A stretch of DNA of 64,000 nt from Nostoc sp. TCL240-02 (GCF_013343235.1 NZ_CP040094.1:2728501-2792500); one strand, 5' to 3'. Positions 46,912-56,090 are shown, numbered from the stretch's first letter. Numbers and translations: made by a program. The notes: generated by a model from the sequence alone, not told the origin.

Positions 46912-47256
46912 ATGTTTATTAGCTATAGTGATTTTGAGAAAATCGAGATTCATATTGGCAAAGTCATTAAAGTCGAAGAATTTCCTCAAGCAAAAAAACC
47001 AGCTTATAAATTGTGGATAGATTTTGGCGATTTGGGCATTAAAAAATCTAGTGCCCAAATTACTAAACTTTATGACCAAGACAAATTAATCAACAGATTA
47101 ATATTAGCTGTGACTAACTTTCCACCCCGTCAAATAGCCAATTTCATCTCCGAAGTTTTAGTCTTGGGAGTGGTTTTAGACGATGGAGAAGTTGTATTAA
47201 TTCAGCCAGATAGAGATGTAGCCCACATTCCGCAGGTATATCAGGTGAGAAGATAA
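46912..47256 (+). CDS. CsaA-like tRNA-binding-domain protein with replaced C-terminus
   Basis: The 114-residue protein is a single tRNA-binding (EMAP II/CsaA-like) OB-fold: FEKIEIHIGKVIKVEEFP, YKLWIDFGDLGIKKSSAQI and LVLGVVLDDGEVVLIQPDR are family features. CsaA has chaperone or tRNA-binding activity. The last residues, AHIPQVYQVRR, are read from the left end of the IS1634 element, whose inverted repeat starts at 47222. Family members usually end shortly after the QPDRDV motif (from memory), so only the extreme C-terminus is altered. Function is probably kept. Confidence 0.88.
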   Translation: MFISYSDFEKIEIHIGKVIKVEEFPQAKKPAYKLWIDFGDLGIKKSSAQITKLYDQDKLINRLILAVTNFPPRQIANFISEVLVLGVVLDDGEVVLIQPDRDVAHIPQVYQVRR

Positions 47257-48918
47257 TATTTTCGGCAAGGCGCACCAAGAAATTGGAGAATCCATCGTCG
47301 TTCGTCAGTAAGATTGGTAATGTGTTGAAAGCCAGCGATCGTTACCAGATGAATCGACATGAAACATTGAAACACCCACCGCATCGTAGGAGAGGCAGTT
47401 GGTTTACCCAATTGATTGTTGATGGTTTGTTTTGCTTGAGCTAGAGCTTGGCGTAACGCCCGTTGTCCCAAAGTGTAAACTAACAAGCATAGACCCATGA
47501 CCATTGCTAAAGCAGCAACACGTTCTTTCGAGTTGAGAAAAACACTGCTGGTAAAAAATAAAGGGTCTTTGAGAAAACGAAAACCACGCTCAGTAGATTG
47601 CTGGGCTTTGTACTGCTTGAGTAAGTCATCATTGCTCAATTGTTGAGCATCAAGAACATTGGTAGCCAAAATAAAACGTCCGGCTCGTTGTTTTTCAGTG
47701 GCAATTGCTAGCTCGTTAGGTACAACAGTCGCACGAATTTGATAGTAACACTGTTGTGGTTGAGCATCTTTACGTGGTCTGCCTGATTTGGCATGGCGTT
47801 TGTGTTCGATAATTTCTAGTTCAGCAAGTTCATGAAAGCGTTGCTGAGTCTCAAAACGCCCTGAAGCCTGTATCGCGTCTGCGGCACAAGCAAATTCTTG
47901 TTGTGACAACTGTCGCAGTTGAGATTGTGCTTGTTGGAGGTGCTTAGTCAGACGTTTTTCCAGTTGCTTTAAATCTGCTGCGGCACGAGCTTCACTTTCC
48001 ACCACTAGCCAACGCTGTTTGACTCCACCATAATCGCAGCAACACTCTGCTATTCGGTAGCCTGTGACTATGCTATCCACAAAAGCTTCCTGACTCATTT
48101 TCTCCAAGAGTAATTGGGCAGTAGTCAGTGTGGCTGGAACTCGTGATAGCCATCGCAAAGAATCCATTTGTTTAAGATTGCCTTCGGTGTAGAGTGCTGC
48201 ATCCGCTACAAACAAAGCATCTATTTCCCATTGGTGACGAAATTCTTTCAAGATTTGAGCAAACACGGCTGAGTCGGCTTCATTCCCATCTGCCACTCTT
48301 AGATTTAGATATAGAGGAATATCCCCGTCTCCACTGCACATCAGGTCTACAATAAACTGTTTCAGGTCTGGTCGATGATCTCTTGAGTATCCTTTTGTGA
48401 TTGTTATCTCTCCTGGCTTGCCTGAACCTTCTGTTGAGTTGTTGGTATATTCTCCATGCACATGAAACGAACTTGAATCCAAGTGTAAACTGTCCTTTTC
48501 CACCCCAAACTTCTTGGCTGCTGCCAGTGCTACTGTCACAAATACTTGTGTTAATCCCGCTTCATACAGTTTGTCCAAGACTCTGCCCAAGCGGTCATCA
48601 TTCAAGTGTTCTGGACTTATACCTTCCCCTAGTAAATGCTCTGTGGCTTTGCCTACAAAGAACTTCTCAAATAGGTATAGTGGCGCACTTACTAAACCCA
48701 AGCCATTGAGAATCATTGCTTTGACTGCTTGACCTGAACTGACTATTTCTTGGTAATGTGTTCCCAGTATTTGGTTGATTTGCTCTACCAAACACATTTG
48801 ATCAATAATCCCTGCCACTATCCCACAGTGGTCAATATCTTGTACTCTTATTTCTGATACTGATGGTGTCATTCATCAAAAATACCATTGATCTCCTCTC
48901 TTACCTGCGGAATGTAGG
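47222..48918 (-). mobile_element. IS1634-family insertion sequence
   Basis: The ends CCCACATTCCGCAGG (47222-47236) and CCTGCGGAATGTAGG (48904-48918) are inverted repeats with one mismatch, and the similarity extends further inward. The 1697-bp element holds one long transposase gene on the minus strand. I see no clear direct target duplication. The left end lies inside the last codons of the csaA-like gene. Confidence 0.88.
47241..48872 (-). CDS. IS1634-family transposase
   Basis: This 543-residue protein appears intact. It starts MTPSVSEIRVQDIDHCGIVA and includes KDSLHLDSSSFHVHGEY (likely first catalytic Asp), DALFVADAALYTEGNL (second Asp) and STERGFRFLKDPLFFTSSVF (catalytic Glu). This is the IS4-superfamily DDE order of IS1634. 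It overlaps the csaA-like gene tail by 16 bp on the opposite strand. It should be able to mobilise this element. Confidence 0.93.
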   Translation of the reverse strand: MTPSVSEIRVQDIDHCGIVAGIIDQMCLVEQINQILGTHYQEIVSSGQAVKAMILNGLGLVSAPLYLFEKFFVGKATEHLLGEGISPEHLNDDRLGRVLDKLYEAGLTQVFVTVALAAAKKFGVEKDSLHLDSSSFHVHGEYTNNSTEGSGKPGEITITKGYSRDHRPDLKQFIVDLMCSGDGDIPLYLNLRVADGNEADSAVFAQILKEFRHQWEIDALFVADAALYTEGNLKQMDSLRWLSRVPATLTTAQLLLEKMSQEAFVDSIVTGYRIAECCCDYGGVKQRWLVVESEARAAADLKQLEKRLTKHLQQAQSQLRQLSQQEFACAADAIQASGRFETQQRFHELAELEIIEHKRHAKSGRPRKDAQPQQCYYQIRATVVPNELAIATEKQRAGRFILATNVLDAQQLSNDDLLKQYKAQQSTERGFRFLKDPLFFTSSVFLNSKERVAALAMVMGLCLLVYTLGQRALRQALAQAKQTINNQLGKPTASPTMRWVFQCFMSIHLVTIAGFQHITNLTDERRWILQFLGAPCRKYYLLT

Positions 48919-49107
48919 TTACATGAATCAAGCAAATAATACCTGTGATATAGCAAGGGACTGGGGACTGGGTGAAAAGTCTTTTTGTGTCTAAGTTTCA
49001 TCATTTGTTGATGTCCTAACCACCAAATCTTGTGCTATATCATGTCCGCTAAATGGCTATGGTGTACACACAAATTTTCTAAATATTTCCTTATATCATT
49101 TGCTCTG

Positions 49108-49257
49108 CAATGCTAATGCATCGACTTACAATGCTAATGTATCGACTTGCAATGCCATTGCATCGACTTGCAATGCTAATGCATCGACTTACAATGCCAA
49201 TGCATCGGCTTACAATGCCAATGCATCGGCTTACAATGCTATTGCATCGACTTACAA
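49108..49257. repeat. 21-bp tandem repeat array 3 (7.1 units)
   Basis: Units read CAATGCTAATGCAT plus CGACTTA, with A/G and T/C changes. They align base for base with the array at 15665 and with the inverted array at 13172. It lies in the gap 48919-49313, between the IS1634 end and panE. I see no other feature in this gap. Confidence 0.93.
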
Positions 49258-49313
49258 GTGCTAATTAATGCATGGTAAAGCCTCTGCTTAATCCCATGAA
49301 AACTTCGGGACTG

Positions 49314-50294
49314 TCAGATTTTGACTTTGGTCACTTCCAGCAGTTTAACGCTGGCATAAATAGCATCAATATAAGGTGTGGGAATTTGAGTCAGTTTTCC
49401 CAATTCTGCCACCGCGCCAACAATAGCGTCTATTTCCGTAGCGCGTCCTGCTTCAATATCTTGTAACATCGAGGTTTTATGGGCACCAACATTTTCTGCC
49501 CCATTAATTCGCTGTTCTAAAGTGATACCAAACTTTATACCCAAATTTTCCGCGATCGCTTGAGTTTCTGTCATCATAAACCGCGCTAATTCACGGGTGA
49601 GGGGATAGCGGCAAATATCTTCTAGAGTAGCACCAGTCAGCGCACTGATAGGATTAAACGCCACATTTCCCCACAACTTGATCCAAATTTCCGTGCGAAT
49701 TTGATTGCGGATTGGTGCTTTGAATCCTGCCTGTTTTAAAGCCTGTGCTAATAATTGGATGCGATCGCTTTTACTACCGTCGATTTCACCGAGAGTAAAG
49801 CGATCGCCTTCAATATGTTTAATTACACCTGGTTCAATTATCTCAGTTGCCGGGTAAACAACACAACCAATGGCACGTTCAGCCCCAATACTACTTTCAA
49901 TAATCCCATCTGGGTCAACAGATTTAATTCGCGTACCTTCATACTCACCGCCATGCTGACGAAAGTACCACCAAGGAACGCCATTTTGGGCTGTCACCAC
50001 CATTGTGTGAGGATTGTAGAGTGCAGGTAGAAGAGGTGCGATCGCAGGCACACTGTGAGCCTTGACAGTTAGAATTACTACATCCTGTGGCCCCGCTTCC
50101 TGAATATTGCTAGTTGCCAAAAACGGAGTAGCAATTTGGCTAGAACCGTCTGCCATGAGCAACTTCAGCCCATTTTCTTTAATCGCCTCCAAATGGGAAC
50201 CACGTGCAATTAGCGTCACTGCTTCACCTGCCAGTGCCAGTTTTGCCCCTAAATATCCACCAATTGCACCCGCGCCAACAATACAGATTTTCAT
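49314..50294 (-). CDS. panE: 2-dehydropantoate 2-reductase (ketopantoate reductase family)
   Basis: This 326-residue NADPH enzyme has GAGAIGGYLGAKLA at the N-terminus, the TVKAHSVPAI strand, NGVPWW, the catalytic Lys region IWIKLWGNVAFNPISALTG, and a C-terminal helix-rich domain ending HKTSMLQDIEAGRATEIDAI. It reduces ketopantoate to pantoate in pantothenate/CoA biosynthesis. Family members with other substrates exist, so panE is probable. The ATG at 50294 is standard. It lies 45 bp downstream of the IMPase-family gene on the same strand and may share its transcript. Confidence 0.9.
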   Translation of the reverse strand: MKICIVGAGAIGGYLGAKLALAGEAVTLIARGSHLEAIKENGLKLLMADGSSQIATPFLATSNIQEAGPQDVVILTVKAHSVPAIAPLLPALYNPHTMVVTAQNGVPWWYFRQHGGEYEGTRIKSVDPDGIIESSIGAERAIGCVVYPATEIIEPGVIKHIEGDRFTLGEIDGSKSDRIQLLAQALKQAGFKAPIRNQIRTEIWIKLWGNVAFNPISALTGATLEDICRYPLTRELARFMMTETQAIAENLGIKFGITLEQRINGAENVGAHKTSMLQDIEAGRATEIDAIVGAVAELGKLTQIPTPYIDAIYASVKLLEVTKVKI

Positions 50295-50338
50295 TTTGTT
50301 TAGGGATAGTTAGCAAATAATTAACTACTTATTTACCC

Positions 50339-51208
50339 TCAAACAGCTAGGCTTTGGATAGCTTTCAGTAAATCTTGATGAACAGATTTTGAGGCAGCTA
50401 TTATCAATCCAGGCAGACTATAGTTTTGACAAGTATGCAATGGCGGTAAAGTCGAACCGTCCAGAGTCGTTACAATCCAACCAGCCTCTTTCGCAATAAA
50501 AGCGAGTGCAGCAACATCAATAAATTTACCCGATTTAATCACTGCTCCACTCAAGTCACCAGTGAGAATACCATTAAGATTAGGAATTTGAATATCACTA
50601 GAGTAATCATTCGCTATATCAATTACTTGATATCGATCTTTTAGTAAATGTCCAATAGAATTCATTGCCCATCCCAACAAAATAGCAGGTTTGGCAGATG
50701 TTATGTGTAATGGGGCACAGGCTTCTAGGCTCATGTCCAGAGTCCCTTTAAAAGCACCTTCACCTCGAAGGGCATAAAAATAAATGTTTTGGGCAGGAGA
50801 AATGGCGATTACGGCTTCAAAGTTATCTGAATTTAGAATACTGAGAATAATTTGGTAATTAGAATGTCCATCCATGTAAAACTTTGTACCATCAATTGGG
50901 TCGAGTGTGACTAAGTAATCACCTTCTGAACCGAGTTCGGTAGCACGAAAATACTTGGTGTTATTAGAACTTGCATACTCTTCTCCATAAAAGCGAATAT
51001 CTGCAAAAGTGCCCAGTAATACTACTTCTACTAGATTTTGAATAGCCACATCCGCATCAGTAAGTGCAGCACTAAAAAAGTTGTTTCCTTCTCCTTTGGC
51101 GGGAAGTGCAGCAATTTTTGGTTGAAGAAAATGGGCATAAGCTGCTGCTACTTTCAGATGGGGGAGTAAAGTCTCCAAAATTAGCCGAGTAGTGGGTGTT
51201 GTGGACAT
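50339..51208 (-). CDS. Inositol monophosphatase-superfamily phosphatase (possibly CysQ-like)
   Basis: This 289-residue protein has the metal-binding motifs: FYGEEYASS (Glu pair), TLDPIDGTKFYMDG (the DPIDGT signature), and KSGKFIDVAALAFIAKEAGW where family members carry the second Asp. Substrate could be inositol phosphate, PAP or another sugar phosphate; the length and order do not decide. It is upstream of panE on the same strand. Confidence 0.85.
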   Translation of the reverse strand: MSTTPTTRLILETLLPHLKVAAAYAHFLQPKIAALPAKGEGNNFFSAALTDADVAIQNLVEVVLLGTFADIRFYGEEYASSNNTKYFRATELGSEGDYLVTLDPIDGTKFYMDGHSNYQIILSILNSDNFEAVIAISPAQNIYFYALRGEGAFKGTLDMSLEACAPLHITSAKPAILLGWAMNSIGHLLKDRYQVIDIANDYSSDIQIPNLNGILTGDLSGAVIKSGKFIDVAALAFIAKEAGWIVTTLDGSTLPPLHTCQNYSLPGLIIAASKSVHQDLLKAIQSLAV

Positions 51209-51280
51209 TGCAGCAAACTCCTTTCAGAAATAATCTACCGTTGGCAGAGCGATAGAATTCTATAATCTAGACAAAATTAC

Positions 51281-51310
51281 GGTATCATTGTGGTGCAATG
51301 ATACCACAAT
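51281..51310. promoter_or_regulatory. Overlapping inverted repeats upstream of the IMPase gene
   Basis: GGTATCATTG pairs with CAATGATACC (51281-51305), and ATTGTGGT pairs with ACCACAAT (51287-51310). The two hairpins share bases and exclude each other. It lies 73-102 bp upstream of the IMPase-family ATG. It could be an operator or a switching leader. The rest of the gap 51209-51797 has short gene-like remnants, the repeat at 51602 and no intact gene. Confidence 0.5.
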
Positions 51311-51601
51311 CTTTCCCAATCTACTGGATGTTAGAGGAACTATGGCACTGATTGCAGAAACTGCTAGTTAATGCCTATAAATGTAATAGCTGTTGCTGCT
51401 TCAGCAGGATTTGTGGGTGGCTGTCTCTTATCTAACTTCTGAAAATAACTCCAAAAGCTCCTAGTGGTCTGTCAAGAACTAATTGACGGATAAGTAAATC
51501 TTGCAATTTTTCTTCTTTCCTTCTTCCTTAGCGCTCTTTGCGTCCTTTGTGGTTCGTTCCTTTATCCATCAAAATGTATTAGATATCTCCGAAAAAGAAT
51601 C

Positions 51602-51648
51602 TAGAGACGCGTTAGCGTAGCGGGACGAAGTACAATGTCGCGTCTCTA
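51602..51648. repeat. 47-bp inverted-repeat element, copy 2
   Basis: Arms TAGAGACGCG and CGCGTCTCTA are perfect inverted repeats. The inside (GTTAGCGTAGCGGGACG, then AGTACAATGTCG) matches copy 1 at 3080-3141 in inverted orientation; copy 1 has about 13 extra bases in the middle. Confidence 0.65.
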
Positions 51649-51797
51649 CAAGGGTTCTGAATAAGGCATATTTAATTTCTGGAAATGTCTATTTGACAGA
51701 CTACTAGCAACTTCTACTGAATTAGAAGAAGATGCGACTGATGATGTTATAAATGCAACATTAATCAGTTTCTAATTATCTGAAATTGGTACAAGAA

Positions 51798-52445
51798 TTA
51801 TTTAATACTATTGGCAAAGTCGTATCTGCCCCCACGTTCAAGAGCGCGTTTGTAAGCGGGCCGCGCATGGATGCGCTCGATAAATTGCTTAATTTTCGGT
51901 CGGCTTGAGATGAGTTCGGCTTCCACAGCGACTATTTCCAAAGGAAAGCTCATTTGGATATCGGCGGCGGTGAATTCTTCGCCTACAAACCATGTACTCT
52001 TACCAAGTTCATCTTCTATATAGTCAAAATAGTCAAAGTGAAGCTTAATTTGGGGTGCGATAAATCCTTCGTTTACGCTGTCTCCTAGCCCAAAACGGTT
52101 GAAGACGAGATTCATTACCAGAGGTGGCATTGCAGAGCCTTCGGCATAATGCAGCCAATAAGTGTAGCGCAGACGCTCTGGTGTACCAGATGGCAGGATT
52201 AGCTGACCATTGCCGTAGCGTTCGACGATGTATTCGATGATAGCACCCGACTCAGCAACAGTATTTTCTGCATCTGTGATTACTGGTGACTTGCCGAGGG
52301 GATGGACTTCACGCAGGGATGCTGGTGCCAGCATCGTCTTCTGGTCGCGTTCGTAAAACTTAATTTCATAATCGATCCCTAATTCTTCAAGCAGCCATAG
52401 CACGCGCTGCGATCGCGAGTTGTTAAGATGATGGACAACGATCAT
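51798..52445 (-). CDS. Glutathione S-transferase family protein
   Basis: This 215-residue protein has an N-terminal thioredoxin-like domain (IVVHHLNNSRSQRVLWLLEE, then HPLGKSPVITD with the cis-Pro, and AESGAIIEYI) and an all-helical C-terminal domain with AADIQMSFPLEIVA. SRSQR with Ser before the helix resembles bacterial GSTs that use Ser/Cys. It may conjugate glutathione to electrophiles or reduce peroxides. The substrate is unknown. It is monocistronic. Confidence 0.9.
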   Translation of the reverse strand: MIVVHHLNNSRSQRVLWLLEELGIDYEIKFYERDQKTMLAPASLREVHPLGKSPVITDAENTVAESGAIIEYIVERYGNGQLILPSGTPERLRYTYWLHYAEGSAMPPLVMNLVFNRFGLGDSVNEGFIAPQIKLHFDYFDYIEDELGKSTWFVGEEFTAADIQMSFPLEIVAVEAELISSRPKIKQFIERIHARPAYKRALERGGRYDFANSIK

Positions 52446-52606
52446 AATAGCTACTTTTATTACAATAGAGTTATTACTGACTTTTCATCATCTGAAACTA
52501 CCATCAGGTGACTAATTCTTCATCTATCTAATGGTTTGTTTTGGGTTTTGGGTAGAGCTAAATCAACCACTGATTTCTGGATTTGGAATTCTTCTTTAAT
52601 TTCCTC

Positions 52607-53341
52607 CTACTGTGATTCAATAATTCGTGGGAAAAAATAACCATTACCTCTTGCTGTGATAATCAACTCTGGTAAGTTGGGGTCATCTTCTACCTTTGTC
52701 CGCAATCGGGAGATATGCACGTCTACTACACGGGTGTCTAAATGAAGTCCTGGTACGCAACCCCACAATAGCTGCAACATTTCTAATCGGGAAAAAACTT
52801 TTCCAGAATTGTTCACTAACAACTCTAGTAAGCTAAATTCCACACCTGTCAGGCGAATGCGTTGCTCATTTTTATAGACTTGCCGCTTATTCGTATCAAT
52901 TTTGAGATTTCCCACATGGATAATCGTGGAATTAGGAGTGGTATTGACACTACTTTTATGGAAGCATCGCCTTAGTATGCAGGCAATCCGAGCTTCTAGT
53001 TCCTTGGGAGAGAAAGGCTTTGTCATATAGTCATCAGCACCTAACTCTAGCCCAGTAATCCTATCGGCTACGTTTCCCAAGGCTGTAAGCATAATAATTG
53101 GTACATCTGACTCTTTCCGTAATTCTTGGCATACACCGTAGCCATCGAGCTTTGGCATCATCACATCCAAAACTATTAAGTCAGGAGTGGATACACGAAA
53201 AGTTGACAAAGCTTCTTCACCATCGCTAGCTGTGACGACATCATAGCCAATCATGGAAAGACGCGTCTCTAAAATCCGACGTATGCTCGCTTCGTCGTCT
53301 ACTACCAGGATTTTTCCTTTATGACCTGACAAGTTTCTCAA
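52607..53341 (-). CDS. RpaB-like (Ycf27) OmpR-family response regulator, divergent paralogue
   Basis: This 244-residue protein has a receiver with VVDDEASIRRILETRLSMIG, phospho-acceptor Asp in LIVLDVMMPKLDGYGVCQ, and KPFSPKELEARI. The winged helix (about 145-240) has LTGVEFSLLELL, HLDTRVVDVHISRLRTK and ITARGNGYFF. The first ~120 residues closely match RpaB (Ycf27), the essential regulator of photosynthesis and light-stress genes. The C-terminal half differs from canonical RpaB (RIRLTGVEFS, FSRLEMLQLLWG), so it may be a second paralogue with other targets. No kinase (such as NblS/Hik33) lies nearby. Confidence 0.9.
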   Translation of the reverse strand: MRNLSGHKGKILVVDDEASIRRILETRLSMIGYDVVTASDGEEALSTFRVSTPDLIVLDVMMPKLDGYGVCQELRKESDVPIIMLTALGNVADRITGLELGADDYMTKPFSPKELEARIACILRRCFHKSSVNTTPNSTIIHVGNLKIDTNKRQVYKNEQRIRLTGVEFSLLELLVNNSGKVFSRLEMLQLLWGCVPGLHLDTRVVDVHISRLRTKVEDDPNLPELIITARGNGYFFPRIIESQ

Positions 53342-53677
53342 TGCTCCTTTACAGCGAGAACTCTTAACCCTCTATTATCAGGCTTGATTGAGTCTAAAAC
53401 ACAAAACGGCCTTGGACTTACTCTAAAGCAGTAGTGTAAATTGCTCAAAGCACCTGTGCAAAATTATACTAAGGCATCTGCACGAAAAAGAGATTTGCAC
53501 TCAATTAAGAAATTCTTCAGCAGGGGACTCGTATTTTCCATAGATTTAGTGTATCTTGTTTATTCCGTGCAATTATTAACACTCATTTTACCCCCGACTT
53601 TTTACAACTGTCTTGTCATCCGACTTTTCAGCCAATGGCTTCGATATTCAGTGAATGAAAACTTTTAATTAGTAGAT

Positions 53678-53944
53678 ATGAAGATCATCAAAAAATCTGA
53701 CACGCTGACCCTGAAGAAAATGATGGAAATCCAAGACGCTGAAGACCAAAATCTTCAAGCTGATACCGTCAATTTTTCAGCCCCTGTGGTTGATGAGCAA
53801 CCAGTAGCGATCCCAGAGCCGAGAGAACCCGACTACATTCCATTGCGCGATAATCCCATAGTCCAATCTGTTGGCAATTCCGGCTGGCAGATTTCTGATA
53901 TTTGGCGGGATATCCGCGTAGATGATTTTTGTAATTTTGGATAA
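53678..53944 (+). CDS. Small hypothetical protein (uncertain)
   Basis: The 88-residue ORF starts MKIIKKSDTLTLKKMMEIQD and ends WRDIRVDDFCNFG. It is hydrophilic at the start, Pro-rich in the middle (AIPEPREPDYIPLRD), and has one Cys near the end. No Shine-Dalgarno is visible. It is not a shadow of another gene. Leader-like charge followed by a small core could hint at a peptide precursor, but no maturation gene lies beside it. It may equally be an ordinary unknown protein. Confidence 0.5.
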   Translation: MKIIKKSDTLTLKKMMEIQDAEDQNLQADTVNFSAPVVDEQPVAIPEPREPDYIPLRDNPIVQSVGNSGWQISDIWRDIRVDDFCNFG

Positions 53945-54190
53945 CTGTCAACTGTAGTTGTTGAAACTGCAATAAAGCTTTTAACGTATCGGTAATTTGT
54001 CAACCTCAAGAATTTAAGGTAATTCCGAATTTATCTTTGATTTTGACTGGGATTGATTGGATCTATTAGGTGGTTTATCCATCTTTTAGTCAAGTTAACT
54101 GTATTTCTGGCGTAATCGCCCGGCTCAAAGCTAGCAATTATTTACGAGATCCATTCAATACTGTTTTAAGACAGCTTATGGCTTGGGAAT

Positions 54191-54214
54191 CTTGCCCGTT
54201 AAAAGACGGGCGAG
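54191..54214. repeat. Stable hairpin in the 543-bp gap upstream of purH
   Basis: CTTGCCCGT pairs with ACGGGCGAG (one G-U) around a TAAAAG loop. No T-run follows. The gap 53945-54487 otherwise shows no gene I can support. The hairpin may be a repeat or an RNA leader element of purH. Confidence 0.45.
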
Positions 54215-54487
54215 GTGCCTATGCTTGTTGTATTCCAAGTAAAGGATTGTATACGTCTCCCAACTTTCAATACTATTAAATGTAACAGTGCGTTACAACT
54301 TCTTTCTAACCTCTTAGGCACAGCCTACTTATTCCTTATTTCCAGCATTTTCGACAGTGCTGACTTTGAGGAATGTAACCATATAAATTACACAAGTCAA
54401 TATTATTCCTCATGGTCTTGAAGTGAACCAAGGCTTATGCAAAACTTGAGATCCTTCGCTTCTAGCCTACTTTTAAGGAATTGATCA

Positions 54488-56008
54488 ATGGCGCGTCTAG
54501 CCCTGCTGAGTGTATCTAACAAAACTGGTATAATTGACCTAGCCCGTAGCTTGGTTGAAGAATTTGACTTTGATTTAATCAGCAGTGGGGGAACAGCCCA
54601 AGCCCTCAAAGATGCGGGACTCCCTGTTACAAAGGTTGCAGATTACACAGGTTCGCCAGAAATTTTAGGTGGCCGAGTCAAAACCCTACATCCCCGAATC
54701 CATGGCGGAATTTTGGCACGGCGAGATGTTCCCCAAGATATTACAGATTTAGAAAATAACCAAATTCGCCCGATTGATTTAGTGGTGGTGAATCTATATC
54801 CCTTTGAGGAAACGATCGCTAAACCAGGGGTAACATTATTAGAAGCTGTTGAACAAATTGATATCGGTGGGCCTGCTATGCTACGGGCATCATCGAAAAA
54901 CTTCGCCCATCTGGCTGTATTATGCGATCCGGCACAGTATGACGAGTATTTGCAGGAATTGCGCCAAAATAACGGCATAGCATCCCTAGAGTTTCGGCAA
55001 AAGGCAGCATTAAAAGGATTTTCGCACACTGCTAGCTATGATCGAGCGATCGCATTTTACCTCGCAGAAGCACAGCAATACACCCTTAGCGGCACACAAT
55101 TACAATCTCTGCGTTACGGTGAGAACCCCCATCAACCCGCCACCTGGTATCAAACTGGGACTACTCCAACGGGATGGGCAGCTGCAACAAAGCTGCAAGG
55201 CAAAGAACTTAGTTACAATAACTTAGTTGATTTAGAAGCCGCACGCCGAATCATTGCTGAATTTACTGATACTCCAGCCGCAACGATTATTAAACATACA
55301 AATCCCTGTGGTACGGCATTGGGAAGTAGTATTTTCGAAGCGTATCAAAAAGCTTTCAATGCTGATTCGACTTCTGCCTTTGGTGGGATTGTCGCACTCA
55401 ACCGCCCGATTGATGCGGCTACGGCTAGCGAGTTAACTAAAACATTTTTAGAATGTGTGGTTGCACCAAGTTGTGACGCAGAAGCTCAAGAAATCCTGGC
55501 TAAGAAATCTAACGTGCGGGTTTTGACTCTAGCTGATTTGAGCAGTGGCCCTAAGGATACAGTGAAAGCGATCGCAGGTGGTTTCCTTGTCCAAACTAGC
55601 GATGATGTAATTGCTGATACTAGCCAATGGCAAGTAGTCACTGAACGTCAAGCCACTGACAGCGAATTAGCCGAATTACTATTTGCTTGGAAAGTTTGCA
55701 AACACGTAAAATCTAATGCCATTGTTGTAACTAGCGATCGCACTACAATAGGAGTAGGCGCTGGTCAAATGAACCGCGTCGGATCAGTTAAAATTGCCCT
55801 AGAACAAGCTGGAGAAAAAGCCAAAGGTGCAATACTCGCCAGCGATGGATTCTTCCCCTTCGATGATTCCGTGAGAACAGCCGCAGCCGCAGGAATTACA
55901 GCCATCGTCCAACCAGGGGGAAGTTTGCGCGATAAAGATTCTATCATTGCTGCTAACGAACTGGGTTTGCTGATGGTCTTAACTGGTGTACGTCACTTTT
56001 TACACTAA
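54488..56008 (+). CDS. purH: Bifunctional AICAR formyltransferase / IMP cyclohydrolase (PurH)
   Basis: This 506-residue enzyme performs the last two steps of IMP synthesis. The N-terminal MGS-like IMP cyclohydrolase domain (1-140) has LLSVSNKTGIIDLAR, the SSGGTA loop and VKTLHPRIHGGILARRD. The C-terminal formyltransferase domain has LRYGENPHQPA and the catalytic Lys-His in IKHTNPCG. The end DSVRTAAAAGITAIVQPGG is standard. AAGGAATTGATCA before ATG serves as Shine-Dalgarno. It is monocistronic; small-RNA genes follow. Confidence 0.97.
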   Translation: MARLALLSVSNKTGIIDLARSLVEEFDFDLISSGGTAQALKDAGLPVTKVADYTGSPEILGGRVKTLHPRIHGGILARRDVPQDITDLENNQIRPIDLVVVNLYPFEETIAKPGVTLLEAVEQIDIGGPAMLRASSKNFAHLAVLCDPAQYDEYLQELRQNNGIASLEFRQKAALKGFSHTASYDRAIAFYLAEAQQYTLSGTQLQSLRYGENPHQPATWYQTGTTPTGWAAATKLQGKELSYNNLVDLEAARRIIAEFTDTPAATIIKHTNPCGTALGSSIFEAYQKAFNADSTSAFGGIVALNRPIDAATASELTKTFLECVVAPSCDAEAQEILAKKSNVRVLTLADLSSGPKDTVKAIAGGFLVQTSDDVIADTSQWQVVTERQATDSELAELLFAWKVCKHVKSNAIVVTSDRTTIGVGAGQMNRVGSVKIALEQAGEKAKGAILASDGFFPFDDSVRTAAAAGITAIVQPGGSLRDKDSIIAANELGLLMVLTGVRHFLH

Positions 56009-56090
56009 ATTTAGTGCTTACCAGGTGTACAGTTGAGAAAGTGTCATACAATATACTTTCTTTATAATTGAATTCGTGATATCTTTCAGT

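Noticed and set aside
13172..49257. CRISPR array
   Set aside because: Units are contiguous with no spacers, and there are no cas genes.
53441..53668. 75-codon ORF starting at TTG
   Set aside because: No ribosome site, no recognisable family, and composition like intergenic DNA.
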